NCBI GenBank assembly: GCA_963762165.1
Contig: CAVXJN010000003.1
Span: forward strand, 1,674,001 to 1,738,000
Direction of reading: 5' to 3'
DNA from: CAVXJN01 sp963762165
GTDB lineage: Bacteria > Pseudomonadota > Gammaproteobacteria > JASBUN01
Length of the DNA stretch: 64,000 nt
Shown: positions 46,998 through 55,771 of the stretch, piece by piece
Numbering within the stretch: the stretch's first letter is position 1
Layout of the letters: each line of letters starts with the position of its first letter
Translations under genes and position numbers: made by a program
Notes under the pieces: generated by a model
Databases searched by the model: none
The model's input: only the letters and a program-made list of their open reading frames with translations
Told to the model about the DNA's origin: nothing

Positions 46998-47034
46998 AGT
47001 GTCGGACAGCGCGGGTGCGCTCACGAAGTCGCGC

Positions 47035-47063
47035 ACTTTACCGGTTGCCCCATTCGATGTCAA
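47035..47063 (-). promoter_or_regulatory. Promoter of tRNA-Leu
   Basis: Read on the minus strand: TTGACA (perfect -35), 17 bases, TAAAGT (four of six). The bases just downstream of the -10 are GCGCG, a GC-rich discriminator typical of stringently controlled stable RNA promoters. Initiation would be about 30 bases before the mature tRNA 5' end. Confidence 0.7.
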
Positions 47064-47140
47064 TCGCCTCGCGACCGACGGCCGCACGGGGCGAAAGCAC
47101 ACTGACAAACTATCAGCATCCAAGGATATCCGCAGTACAC

Positions 47141-49531
47141 ATGAGCAAACAAAACAAGCGGGAACGAGGCGGCGCCGGCAAAGACCCACACGCCGAGCGC
47201 GAATCGCAAAAATACGAAAATCCCATTCCCAGCCGCGAATTCATTCTCGAACTTCTCGGCTCCCGCGGTGCTGCGCTCAACCGCGAGCAGCTGGCGGAAG
47301 CGCTACATCTGGAATCCGACGATCACCTCGAAGCGCTGCGGCGGCGTTTGCGCGCCATGGAGCGCGACGGCCAGCTCATTTTCAGCCGGCGTGGCTATGC
47401 ACCGGTCAATAAGCTCGATCTGGTGCGCGGCCGCGTCATAGGTCACGCCGATGGCTTCGGCTTCCTTGTCCCTGACGGCGGCGGCGACGACCTGTTTTTG
47501 TCGGCACGCCAAATGCGCAGCCTGATGCACGGCGACCGCGCGCTGGTGCACGTGGTCGGTATCGACCGCCGCGGCCGTCGCGAAGGGGCGTTGGTCGAAG
47601 TGCTGGAACGCAACACGGAACAAGTCGTTGGGCGCTATTTCGAAGAAGGCGGTGTCGGTTTCGTGGTCTCGGAGAACAAGCGGATCAGCCAGGAACTGGT
47701 GATCCCGCCGGATGGGCGGGGACCGGCACGCCACGGTCAGATCGTGGTGGCGCGGATCGTCGAGCAACCGAGCAAGCGCGCCCAGCCCATCGGCGCCATC
47801 GTCGAGGTACTGGGCGATCACATGGCGCCGGGGATGGAAATCGACGTCGCCGTACGCTCCCACGGCTTGCCGAACGAGTGGCCGGAAGCGGTGGAACGCG
47901 AAGCCGCGCGGTTTGGGCCGGAAGTCCCCAAAGAGGCCAAGCACGACCGCGTCGATTTGCGCCATCTGCCGCTGGTAACGATCGACGGTGTCGATGCGCG
48001 GGATTTCGACGATGCGGTGTATGCCGAGGCTACGCCCAAGGGCTGGAAGCTGCTGGTGGCGATTGCCGACGTTTCCCACTACGTGGCGCCGGGCAGCGCC
48101 CTGGACCAGGAAGCCAGGCAACGCGGCAATTCGGTCTACTTCCCGGAACGGGTCATCCCCATGTTGCCGGAAGCGCTTTCCAACGGACTGTGCTCCATCA
48201 ACCCGGCGGTGGATCGTCTTTGCATGGTCTGCGAAATGCAGATCAACCGGGACGGCAAGCTGGTGCGATCGAAGTTTTTCGAAGGCGTAATGCGCTCTCA
48301 CGCGCGGCTGATCTACGACGACGTCGCAGCCATGCTGGTGGAAGGGGATCGGGTTCTGCGGGAGCGTTACGCTGCGCTGGTGCCGCACCTCGAAGAGCTG
48401 TACGCATTGTACGGTGTTTTACGCAAAATGCGCCGCAAGCGCGGCGCCATCGATTTCGACACCACAGAAACCAGAATTGTGTTCGGTGCCGACCGCAAGA
48501 TCGAACAGATCGTTCCCGTGCAACGCAACGATGCGCACATGCTGATCGAAGAGTGCATGATTCTCGCCAACGTATGTGCTGCACGCTACCTCGAACGCCA
48601 TCGCATTCCGGCGCTCTACCGGGTGCACGAAGCGCCGGACGAAGAAAAACTTACCGAGCTGCGTGAGTTTCTCGCCGAGTTCGGGCTGAGCATGCGCGGC
48701 GGCGACAATCCCGAGCCGCGCCATTTCGCCGAAGTGCTGGCGCAGGCGTCGGATCGCCCGGACCGGCATCTGATCCAGACCGTGATGCTGCGTTCTCTCA
48801 AGCAAGCCCAGTACAGCCCCGACAATGCCGGCCATTTCGGGTTGGCCCACGAAGCCTATGCCCATTTCACCTCGCCGATCCGGCGCTATCCGGATTTGCT
48901 GGTGCATCGGGCCATCCGCCACATTCTGCGCAGTAAAGCCATATTGGCGCGTTCCAAGGGGAAAGGTTTCATCTACGATCACGAAGCGATGGTGTCCCAC
49001 GGCGAGCACTGTTCGATGACCGATCGGCGCGCCGACGAGGCGACCCGGGATGCGGTCAATTGGCTCAAGTGCGAGTTCATGACCGATAAGGTGGGAGATG
49101 ATTTCGACGGCACCATTGCCGGAGTGACTTCGTTTGGAATCTTTGTCGAACTCGACGGTATCTACGTCGAAGGACTGGTGCATGTCACGGCACTCGGCAA
49201 TGATTATTTCCACTTCGATCCCGTGGGGCATCGCTTGAGCGGTGAGCGTACCGCGACCACCTACCGGCTTGGCGATCGGGTCCGGGTGAAAGTCGCACGC
49301 GTCGATCTGGACGAACGCAAAATCGATTTCGAACTGTTGGCAAACGCCGGCTCTGCGGTGCAGGCCGAGAGGTCGGGCGGGCGCGGATCCAAACGCGGGC
49401 GCACCAAGTCCAAGCAGTTCAAAACCAGCGGCAAAGCGAAGTCCGGCGATCGCGGTGAAGGTCGCGACAAACCACAGAAGAAGAAAACTACCAGCACCAG
49501 TAAGAAAAAGACCCGCAGCCGGCGGCGCTGA
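47141..49531 (+). CDS. rnr: Ribonuclease R
   Basis: 796 residues from an ATG that begins the lysine/arginine-rich N-terminal extension; the frame is open upstream but without a good start. An N-terminal winged-helix (REFILELLGSRGAALNREQLAEAL), cold-shock domains (GRVIGHADGFGFLVPD), the RNB catalytic domain (TIDGVDARDFDDAVYAE with metal-binding Asp residues) and an S1 domain (FDGTIAGVTSFGIFVELDGIYVEGLVHV) occur in order, with a basic Lys-rich tail of about 50 residues. It is a processive 3'-5' exonuclease that degrades structured RNA. rlmB begins 2 bp later. Confidence 0.96.
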   Translation: MSKQNKRERGGAGKDPHAERESQKYENPIPSREFILELLGSRGAALNREQLAEALHLESDDHLEALRRRLRAMERDGQLIFSRRGYAPVNKLDLVRGRVIGHADGFGFLVPDGGGDDLFLSARQMRSLMHGDRALVHVVGIDRRGRREGALVEVLERNTEQVVGRYFEEGGVGFVVSENKRISQELVIPPDGRGPARHGQIVVARIVEQPSKRAQPIGAIVEVLGDHMAPGMEIDVAVRSHGLPNEWPEAVEREAARFGPEVPKEAKHDRVDLRHLPLVTIDGVDARDFDDAVYAEATPKGWKLLVAIADVSHYVAPGSALDQEARQRGNSVYFPERVIPMLPEALSNGLCSINPAVDRLCMVCEMQINRDGKLVRSKFFEGVMRSHARLIYDDVAAMLVEGDRVLRERYAALVPHLEELYALYGVLRKMRRKRGAIDFDTTETRIVFGADRKIEQIVPVQRNDAHMLIEECMILANVCAARYLERHRIPALYRVHEAPDEEKLTELREFLAEFGLSMRGGDNPEPRHFAEVLAQASDRPDRHLIQTVMLRSLKQAQYSPDNAGHFGLAHEAYAHFTSPIRRYPDLLVHRAIRHILRSKAILARSKGKGFIYDHEAMVSHGEHCSMTDRRADEATRDAVNWLKCEFMTDKVGDDFDGTIAGVTSFGIFVELDGIYVEGLVHVTALGNDYFHFDPVGHRLSGERTATTYRLGDRVRVKVARVDLDERKIDFELLANAGSAVQAERSGGRGSKRGRTKSKQFKTSGKAKSGDRGEGRDKPQKKKTTSTSKKKTRSRRR

Positions 49532-49533
49532 CA

Positions 49534-50280
49534 ATGAGCGATTCCGAATTCGTCTTCGGACTGCACGCGGTATCGGCGGCGCTGCGCCATCAACCGGAAT
49601 CCGTGCAGGAACTCTGGCTCGATCAAACCCGCCGCGACCGGGCAATGGTGCAGATACGTGTTCTGGCGGCGGAGCTAGGGATCGTCGCGCACGAAGTCTC
49701 GCGCCGGGAATTGGACCAGCAGATACCGAATGCGCGCCACCAGGGGGTGGTGGCACGCGCGGTGGTTTCCCGAAAGATGACGGAAACGAATCTGGAGCAA
49801 CTCCTGGACGGGGTCGCCCAGCCGTTGCTATTGGTGCTCGACGGCGTGCAGGACCCACATAATCTCGGTGCCTGTTTGCGCACCGCCGACGCGGCGGGTG
49901 CCCACGCAGTGATCGCGCCGGTCGATCGCGCCGTGGGGCTTACGGCCACGGCGCGCAAGGTCGCCAGCGGCGCCGCCGAATCGGTGCCCTTCGTCCAGGT
50001 CACCAATCTCGCGCGAACCCTCGAACAATTGAAAAAACGCGGCATGTGGTTTGCGGGCCTGGCCGGAGAGGGTGGGCAGAGCCTGTACGATTTGGACTGC
50101 AACGTGCCCCTGGGCCTGGTGCTTGGCGCCGAGGGCGCTGGCTTGCGGCGACTGACCCGCGAGCGCTGCGACTGGCTGGTGCGCATACCGATGGCCGGGC
50201 AGGTGGAAAGCCTGAATGTCTCCGTGGCTGCCGGCATTGCCTTGTTCGAGGCCGTGCGCCAGCGGGCATCCGCCGGCTGA
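49534..50280 (+). CDS. rlmB: 23S rRNA Gm2251 2'-O-methyltransferase
   Basis: 248 residues of the SPOUT/TrmH fold. FGLHAVSAALRHQPESV opens the substrate-binding domain; the SPOUT knot motifs are LDGVQDPHNLGACLRTADAAG, LGAEGAGLRRLTRERCD and IPMAGQVESLNVSVAAGIALFE. It methylates 23S rRNA G2251 (E. coli numbering). rnr-rlmB is the conserved order. Confidence 0.95.
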   Translation: MSDSEFVFGLHAVSAALRHQPESVQELWLDQTRRDRAMVQIRVLAAELGIVAHEVSRRELDQQIPNARHQGVVARAVVSRKMTETNLEQLLDGVAQPLLLVLDGVQDPHNLGACLRTADAAGAHAVIAPVDRAVGLTATARKVASGAAESVPFVQVTNLARTLEQLKKRGMWFAGLAGEGGQSLYDLDCNVPLGLVLGAEGAGLRRLTRERCDWLVRIPMAGQVESLNVSVAAGIALFEAVRQRASAG

Positions 50281-50282
50281 CC

Positions 50283-50300
50283 GGGCGCGAAACGGCGCCC
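50283..50300 (+). repeat. Inverted repeat after rlmB
   Basis: GGGCGC and GCGCCC with a GAAACG loop lie just after the rlmB stop, followed by GTTCAAACGGTTA. The T content is low, so it is at best a weak terminator of the rnr-rlmB transcript. Confidence 0.4.
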
Positions 50301-50315
50301 GTTCAAACGGTTAGC

Positions 50316-50337
50316 GATCGCCGCCGTCGCGGCGATC
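50316..50337 (+). repeat. Perfect 8-bp inverted repeat upstream of the rpsF promoter
   Basis: GATCGCCG and CGGCGATC flank a CCGTCG loop. It may be a second part of the rlmB transcription end or a protein-binding palindrome; there is no T-run. Confidence 0.4.
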
Positions 50338-50351
50338 CAAGAAGCTTTTGA

Positions 50352-50380
50352 TTGCGCTAAGTTTTCGCCTCACGTAGAAT
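50352..50380 (+). promoter_or_regulatory. Candidate promoter of the rpsF operon
   Basis: TTGCGC (50352-50357), 17 bases, TAGAAT (50375-50380, five of six). Initiation about eight bases later would give a leader of about 78 bases that includes the hairpin at 50419-50443. The -35 is only three of six, so this is the best candidate and not certain. Confidence 0.5.
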
Positions 50381-50418
50381 GTCGCGCTCTTACGCGTCCC
50401 CTGGATGCGTGACTCCTT

Positions 50419-50443
50419 GCCTTACCGCCCGCGTGCGGAAGGC
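50419..50443 (+). promoter_or_regulatory. Leader hairpin before rpsF, candidate S6:S18 binding site
   Basis: GCCTT-A-CCGC / GCGG-AAGGC forms a 9-bp stem with one bulged A and a CCGCGT loop, 23 bases before the rpsF ATG. Translation of rpsF in many bacteria is feedback-controlled by an S6:S18 complex recognising a leader hairpin with a conserved CCG element; CCG here is in the loop. The match is by position and general form, not by a covariance search. Confidence 0.4.
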
Positions 50444-50466
50444 TGTTGAAACCGTAGGGAGCTACA

Positions 50467-50910
50467 ATGCGACATTACGAAATCGTGTTTCTGGTCCACC
50501 CGGACCAGAGCGAGCAAGTCCCTGCCATGATCGAAAAATATCGTGGCGGTATCGAAGAGAAGGGCGGCAAGGTTCATCGGCTCGAAGACTGGGGCCGCCG
50601 GCAGCTGGCCTATCCCATTCAGAAACTCCACAAAGCGCACTACGTGCTCATGAACGTCGAGTGCGACCAGGAAGCCCTGGACGAACTGGAGAACGCGTTC
50701 CGGTTCAACGACGCGGTGCTGCGCAACCTGATTATCACCCGCAAGGAAGCCGAAACCGAAGCATCGCCGATGGCCAAAGGCGGCGATGAACGGGAACGCG
50801 AATCCCGTGACGATGACGACGACCGCCCAAGTCGCGGCCGCAGTGCTGCTCCTCGGGGTTCCGACGACGACTCTGAGGACGATTCCGACAACGAGCGCGA
50901 CAGCGCCTGA
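50467..50910 (+). CDS. rpsF: 30S ribosomal protein S6
   Basis: 147 residues. MRHYEIVFLVHPDQSEQVPAMIEKY, KVHRLEDWGRRQLAYPIQKLHKAHYVLMN and NDAVLRNLIITRKEAET are S6 hallmarks. The tail beyond residue 100 is a highly charged Asp/Glu/Arg/Ser segment, longer than in E. coli before modification (131 residues). GGGAG lies six bases before the ATG. It starts the rpsF-priB-rpsR-DUF2232-rplI cluster. Confidence 0.96.
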   Translation: MRHYEIVFLVHPDQSEQVPAMIEKYRGGIEEKGGKVHRLEDWGRRQLAYPIQKLHKAHYVLMNVECDQEALDELENAFRFNDAVLRNLIITRKEAETEASPMAKGGDERERESRDDDDDRPSRGRSAAPRGSDDDSEDDSDNERDSA

Positions 50911-50941
50911 GCGAATCGGTAGCCCGTGACCGTCGGCGCAG

Positions 50942-51271
50942 GTGGATAATCGGATCGTGCTTGATGGGCGCGTGTGTTCGGGACCGGATACACGCTATTC
51001 ACCAGCGGGCATTCCGATTACCCGATTCGGTCTCGAGCACGTATCGCAACAGCTCGAAGCCGGTCGTCCGCGGCAAACGCGATGCCGGATCGGCGTGGTC
51101 GCAGCGGGAATTGATCTGCAGCCCGCGCTTGAAACGCTGGTCATGGAGAAGCAGGTTCGGGTCACGGGGTTTTTGAGCAGTGCAGGATATCAGTCCGGAG
51201 AATTTCGGCTGGTACTGCACGCACAACAGATTGAACAGCTGCCAGATGCGGCACATTTAGATGAGGATTAG
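50942..51271 (+). CDS. priB: Primosomal replication protein PriB
   Basis: 109 residues from GTG. An OB fold with LDGRVCSGPDTRYSPAGIPITRFGLEH and VRVTGFLSSAGYQSGEFRLVLHAQQIE, placed between rpsF and rpsR as in E. coli (104 residues). PriB binds single-stranded DNA and helps PriA restart replication. Possession of priB here is strong support for the gammaproteobacterial or related placement. Confidence 0.92.
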   Translation: MDNRIVLDGRVCSGPDTRYSPAGIPITRFGLEHVSQQLEAGRPRQTRCRIGVVAAGIDLQPALETLVMEKQVRVTGFLSSAGYQSGEFRLVLHAQQIEQLPDAAHLDED

Positions 51272-51274
51272 ATC

Positions 51275-51499
51275 ATGGCGCGTTATTTTCGTCGCAAGAA
51301 ATACTGCCGATTCACGGTCGAAGGCGTCAAAGAGATCGACTACAAGGATCTCGCTACGCTGAAGAATTACATCACCGAGACGGGCAAGATCGTGCCCAGC
51401 CGGATAACCGGCACCAAGGCCCGTTATCAGCGTCAACTGTCCACGGCAATCAAGCGGGCCCGGTTCCTGGCGCTGCTGCCGTACACCGACCGTCATTGA
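51275..51499 (+). CDS. rpsR: 30S ribosomal protein S18
   Basis: 74 residues. YFRRKKYCRFTVEG, IDYKDLATLKNYITETGKIVPSRITGT and YQRQLSTAIKRARFLALLPYTD match S18 along the whole length (E. coli 75). It is 3 bp after priB and binds 16S rRNA with S6. Confidence 0.97.
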   Translation: MARYFRRKKYCRFTVEGVKEIDYKDLATLKNYITETGKIVPSRITGTKARYQRQLSTAIKRARFLALLPYTDRH

Positions 51500-51537
51500 T
51501 CACTGCGGCCGGCCCCGCCGGTCGAGTTGTTGTTGAT

Positions 51538-52455
51538 ATGATTCGCGGCTTGGCGTCTTTCATCCTGCGCGGCCCGATGCAGGCAACGCTCGTGGCTGCG
51601 GTCACGGCCCTGTTGAGTATGCTGCTGGCGCCGTTGACGTGGGTGCTGGCGTATGTCAGTGGAGCCACCGTGGCGCTGGTGACGCTGCATGTCGGCGCCA
51701 AGCAGGGCTTACAGGTTACGGTGGGCGCGATCATCGCTGCAGCGCTGATTTCGTTTTTGGCGTTGCGGGAACCGTTGTTGAGTCTGGGCTTCACGCTTAC
51801 GCTCTGGCTGCCGACCTGGTTGGCGGCGGTGGTGCTCAAGCGCAGCCAGTCGCTGGTCTTGTCAGTGCAGACTGCGGTGGCGATCGGCTTTGCCGGCGTG
51901 CTGGTGGTATTCGCGCTGGCCGGCGATCCCGCGGCGTTGTGGCGGCCTTTGCTCGACGAGTTGCGGCCGGCGTTCGAGCAGCACGCGGCTTTTTCCAATG
52001 CCCAGCAGTTGGATCAGGCCTTGGCTCTGGTGGCGAAATTGATGACCGGATTCAGTGCAGCTTACGCGGTTCTGGGCGTGGTTCTGAGCGTTTTTCTGGG
52101 CCGCTCGTGGCAGGCGATGCTGACCAACCCGGGCGGTTTTCGGGCCGAATTCAATCGCCTGCGGTTCGATAACGTCAGTGCTTTGATTGCGATTGCGGTG
52201 TTGGCGGTGGCGGTGTTTGCGCAGCTCGCGATCGCGCTGAACCTCAGCATCATCACCGTGGTGATGTACCTGTTTGCCGGCTTGGCCGTGGTTCATGGCC
52301 TGGTGGCGCGCAACAGCGCATCGGTCGGCTGGTTAGTGGCGGTGTATGTCTTGTTGGTCATCGCACTGCCGCAGTTGATAGTGGTGTTGGCATTGATCGG
52401 CCTCGCCGACACCTGGGTGAATTTTCGGGTACGGTTCAGCCGCGCGCCGAAATAG
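51538..52455 (+). CDS. DUF2232 integral membrane protein
   Basis: 305 residues from ATG 51538; a TTG at 51496 is in frame but precedes the family N-terminus. Seven or eight hydrophobic helices are evident. It occupies the place between rpsR and rplI where gammaproteobacteria with this cluster carry a DUF2232/YybS-like protein. Role unknown. Conserved core includes FRAEFNRLRFDNVSALIAIAV. Confidence 0.85.
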   Translation: MIRGLASFILRGPMQATLVAAVTALLSMLLAPLTWVLAYVSGATVALVTLHVGAKQGLQVTVGAIIAAALISFLALREPLLSLGFTLTLWLPTWLAAVVLKRSQSLVLSVQTAVAIGFAGVLVVFALAGDPAALWRPLLDELRPAFEQHAAFSNAQQLDQALALVAKLMTGFSAAYAVLGVVLSVFLGRSWQAMLTNPGGFRAEFNRLRFDNVSALIAIAVLAVAVFAQLAIALNLSIITVVMYLFAGLAVVHGLVARNSASVGWLVAVYVLLVIALPQLIVVLALIGLADTWVNFRVRFSRAPK

Positions 52456-52481
52456 AGATGAATACTACGAGGGTATGAGCG

Positions 52482-52931
52482 ATGGAAGTCATTCTTCTGG
52501 AAAAAGTCGAAAACCTGGGCAACCTGGGCGACAAGGTCAAAGTCCGTTCCGGTTATGGACGTAATTATCTGCTGCCCCAAGGCAAGGCCACCACTGCGAC
52601 GCCGGAGAACATCAAGGCATTCGAAGCGCGGCGGGCCGAGTTGGAAAAGGCTGCTGCCGATGTGTTGGAGTCAGCCAACGCCCGGCGCGAGAAGCTCGAC
52701 GGTACCAAGGCCACGATTAAGGCCAAGGCGGGCGATGAAGGCAAGTTGTTCGGATCCATTGGTGCAGCCGATGTCGCCGATGCAGTCAGCGCGGCCGCCG
52801 GTGTGGAACTCGAACGACGCGAGGTGCGTATGCCATCCGGAGCGCTGCGCAGTGTCGGGGAGTACGAAATCGAGATCCATTTGCACACCGACGTCAACGC
52901 TACGGTGACGGTGATCGTCGAAGCGGAATAA
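52482..52931 (+). CDS. rplI: 50S ribosomal protein L9
   Basis: 149 residues, same length as E. coli. MEVILLEKVENLGNLGDKVKVRSGYGRNYLLPQGKA is the rRNA-binding N-domain signature; a long connecting helix rich in Ala/Glu and the C-domain (KLFGSIGAADVADAVS, GALRSVGEYEIEIHLHTDV) follow. Confidence 0.97.
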   Translation: MEVILLEKVENLGNLGDKVKVRSGYGRNYLLPQGKATTATPENIKAFEARRAELEKAAADVLESANARREKLDGTKATIKAKAGDEGKLFGSIGAADVADAVSAAAGVELERREVRMPSGALRSVGEYEIEIHLHTDVNATVTVIVEAE

Positions 52932-52942
52932 CATTTTGCCGG

Positions 52943-52972
52943 CGCGGGTGTCGCACCATCGCGACGCCCGCG
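52943..52972 (+). repeat. Strong hairpin downstream of rplI
   Basis: CGCGGGTGTCGC and GCGACGCCCGCG pair over 12 positions with one G-T wobble around an ACCATC loop, 12 bases after the rplI stop. There is no T-run afterwards, but the position suggests transcription termination or 3'-end stabilisation of the ribosomal-protein mRNA. Confidence 0.5.
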
Positions 52973-53224
52973 TGCAGTGATTTGCGTAAAACCTTCCTGT
53001 TGAATCGGTTACGATTCTTTCGCTGAATTGAATTGCGATTGCTGCGCTAAACGCGCAGTTCCGGTGTCTGGCTGCAAAGCCGTTCGATGTGCACATTGGC
53101 GTTGCAGGGGTGGGGCGCTCGGTGCATGATGGTCGCCATCGATTTGAGAGCGCTGTACCAAAAGCGCCGTTGTCATTCGGTCAAAGTCCTTGCATTTGAT
53201 TCGCCGTAATTCTTGGGAGTACGC
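52973..53224. other. rplI-dnaB intergenic region
   Basis: About 250 bases with no supported gene. TTGTCA at about 53173 resembles a -35 but the -10 spacing is poor. A GGGAG site lies five bases before the dnaB ATG. I see no further conserved structure. Confidence 0.4.
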
Positions 53225-54619
53225 ATGCCTGAGTTCGCTCAGCCCGCTGTGACGGATCGGCAAACCGAAGCGTTGAAAGTTCCGCCTCATTCCATCGAGG
53301 CCGAACAAGCGGTGCTGGGCGGGTTGATGCTGGATAATGCCGCCTGGGATCAGGTCGCCGACCGTATCAACGAAGAGGATTTCTACCGCCACGATCATCG
53401 CCTGGTGTTTCGTGCCATAGCCGACTTGTCTGAACACAGCCGTCCGTTCGACGCGGTAACCGTTTCCGAGTGGCTTGAACGTCATGCCGAGTTGACCAAT
53501 GCCGGCGGCGTGGCCTATCTGGGCGCGTTGGTCAAGGATACTCCCAGTGCCGCTAATATCCGCGCCTATGCGGATATCGTGCGCGAACGTTCGGTGGTGC
53601 GTCAGTTGCTGCGGGTGACCACAGATATCGCCGACACGGCGTATCAGCCCGACGGCAGAAATGCTTCCGAACTGCTGGATCTGGCCGAGACCATGGTGTT
53701 CGAAATCGCCGACAAGGGCGCCCGGGGCCGTACCGGCGCGGTCGGCATCAAGACGCTGTTGGCGAAAGCGGTGGATCGCATCGATCAGCTCTATCAGCGC
53801 GACGATCCCATTACCGGTGTGCCGACCGGGTTCCTGGATTTCGACGACATGACCTCCGGTCTGCAACGTTCGGATCTGGTGATCATTGCCGGCCGCCCCT
53901 CCATGGGCAAAACCACCTTTGCCATGAACATCGCCGAGCAGGCGGCGATCAAAGGCAAATATCCGGTGGCGGTGTTCTCCATGGAAATGCCCGGGGAGCA
54001 GCTGGCGATGCGCATGATGAGTTCGCTGGGCCGTATCGACCAGCACAAAGTGCGCACCGGCAAACTGGACGATGAGGATTGGGCGCGGCTCACCTCGGCC
54101 ATGGGGATTCTTGCGGAGGCGCCCATTTTCATCGACGATACGCCCGCCCTGTCGCCGACCGAACTGCGCGCCCGGGCTCGCCGCATTGCCCGGGAGCATG
54201 GTCTGGGCATGATCGTGATCGACTACTTGCAGTTGATGCAGTCGACCGGTCGCAACAGCGAGAACCGGGCCACTGAGATTTCCGAAATCTCCCGTTCCCT
54301 GAAAGCGCTTGCCAAGGAACTCGAAGTGCCGGTGGTGGCGCTATCGCAGCTCAACCGTTCACTGGAACAGCGGCCGAACAAGCGTCCGGTGATGTCGGAT
54401 CTGCGCGAATCAGGCGCCATCGAACAGGATGCCGACGTGATCGTGTTCATTTATCGCGACGAAGTCTACAAGGAAGACAGCCCAGACAAGGGAACGGCGG
54501 AAATCATCATCGGCAAACAGCGAAACGGGCCCATTGGTTCGGTGCGACTTGCCTTCCTGGGCCAATATACGCGTTTCGAAAATCTGGCCGACGACTATCG
54601 CGGCGAGCACTACGAATGA
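53225..54619 (+). CDS. dnaB: Replicative DNA helicase DnaB
   Basis: 464 residues from the ATG with GGGAG upstream; a TTG at 53213 in the same frame has none. KVPPHSIEAEQAVLGGLMLDN opens the N-terminal primase-interacting domain, IAGRPSMGKTTFAMNIAE is Walker A, IVIDYLQLM is Walker B, and LSQLNRSLEQRPNKRPVMSDLRESGAIEQDAD is the DnaB4-like loop region. No intein insertion is present. It unwinds DNA at the replication fork. Confidence 0.97.
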   Translation: MPEFAQPAVTDRQTEALKVPPHSIEAEQAVLGGLMLDNAAWDQVADRINEEDFYRHDHRLVFRAIADLSEHSRPFDAVTVSEWLERHAELTNAGGVAYLGALVKDTPSAANIRAYADIVRERSVVRQLLRVTTDIADTAYQPDGRNASELLDLAETMVFEIADKGARGRTGAVGIKTLLAKAVDRIDQLYQRDDPITGVPTGFLDFDDMTSGLQRSDLVIIAGRPSMGKTTFAMNIAEQAAIKGKYPVAVFSMEMPGEQLAMRMMSSLGRIDQHKVRTGKLDDEDWARLTSAMGILAEAPIFIDDTPALSPTELRARARRIAREHGLGMIVIDYLQLMQSTGRNSENRATEISEISRSLKALAKELEVPVVALSQLNRSLEQRPNKRPVMSDLRESGAIEQDADVIVFIYRDEVYKEDSPDKGTAEIIIGKQRNGPIGSVRLAFLGQYTRFENLADDYRGEHYE

Positions 54620-54691
54620 CAACCGAATGCCACGGGTCGGCCGCGCCTTCGGCGGGGCGCCAAGCTTCGATCAACGGTTGACGGATCGCCC

Positions 54692-55762
54692 ATGCGTGCC
54701 TGCGCCGTCATCGACCGAAGCGCCCTGCGTCACAATCTGGCACGCGTGCGGCAGCTGGCCCCAGCCAGCCGCGTCCTTGCGGTCATCAAGGCCAATGGCT
54801 ACGGGCACGGTGCGGTCCGCGTCGCCCATGCCCTCGCCGACGCCGATGCCTTCGCGGTGGCGTGCATCGCCGAAGCCCGGGAATTGCGCGCCAACGGGGT
54901 CTACCAGCCACTGTTGCTGCTGGAAGGCGTGTACACCGAGAAAGAGCTGCAGTGGGCGACCCTCAATCGTTGCGAGTGTGTAGTTCACAGCCGCGAGCAG
55001 CTGCAGTTGCTGGAGAATGTCCGCACGGAATCGCCGATTCCGGTATGGTTGAAAATCGATACCGGAATGCACCGTCTCGGCATCGCGCCGAGCGAAACGG
55101 CGCAGATTGCCGCGCGCTTGGCAAACTGCGATACCGTCGCGACAGTGCGGCTGATGACCCATCTGGCATGCGCGGACGAACGTGACAGCGATACGACTGC
55201 GACGCAGGTGGCGGTTTTCGATCGTGCCGTGACGGGTCTGGCGGAAGAGCACAGCATCGCCAATTCCGCGGCCGTGATGGCCTGGCCCCGAAGCCATCGC
55301 CAATGGGTGCGCCCGGGTATCATGCTGTACGGTGCTTCGCCGTTTCCGGACATCGACGGCGACGCAATCGATTTGCAACCGGTCATGACCCTGGGTACGC
55401 AGTTGATTGCGATACAGGCGCGGCGCCGCGGCGATGCTGTTGGTTATGGTGGCACTTACATTTGTCCTGAGGACATGCCGGTGGGTATCGCTGCCATCGG
55501 CTACGGTGACGGTTATCCCCGGCACGCGCCCAGCGGCACGCCGGTGCTGTTGAACGGGCGTCGCGCGGCGCTGATTGGTCGCGTGTCGATGGACATGATC
55601 TGCCTGGATTTGCGCGGTCAACCTGAAGCGCGGATCGGTGATCCGGTTACCGTCTGGGGCGCGGGTTTGCCGGTGGGCGAAATCGCGCGCCAAGCCGGTA
55701 CCATCTCCTACGAATTGTTGTGCGGAGTGAGCCAGCGGGTGGAAATCAGCGATACGGAATGA
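54692..55762 (+). CDS. alr: Alanine racemase
   Basis: 356 residues. AVIKANGYGHG carries the PLP lysine (Lys33), IDTGMHRLGI and the C-terminal GYGDGYPRHAP and GRVSMDMICLDL follow, and the catalytic Tyr from the second domain is in AVGYGGTYI. It makes D-alanine for peptidoglycan. dnaB-alr-radA is a conserved order. Confidence 0.95.
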   Translation: MRACAVIDRSALRHNLARVRQLAPASRVLAVIKANGYGHGAVRVAHALADADAFAVACIAEARELRANGVYQPLLLLEGVYTEKELQWATLNRCECVVHSREQLQLLENVRTESPIPVWLKIDTGMHRLGIAPSETAQIAARLANCDTVATVRLMTHLACADERDSDTTATQVAVFDRAVTGLAEEHSIANSAAVMAWPRSHRQWVRPGIMLYGASPFPDIDGDAIDLQPVMTLGTQLIAIQARRRGDAVGYGGTYICPEDMPVGIAAIGYGDGYPRHAPSGTPVLLNGRRAALIGRVSMDMICLDLRGQPEARIGDPVTVWGAGLPVGEIARQAGTISYELLCGVSQRVEISDTE

Positions 55763-55771
55763 ACGCCTGAC

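Noticed and set aside
46893..47189. Minus-strand ORF of 98 codons across the tRNA-Leu gene
   Set aside because: Its sequence (VAELVDALASGASGG) is the familiar artefact of translating a tRNA-Leu gene; no ribosome site or protein homology.
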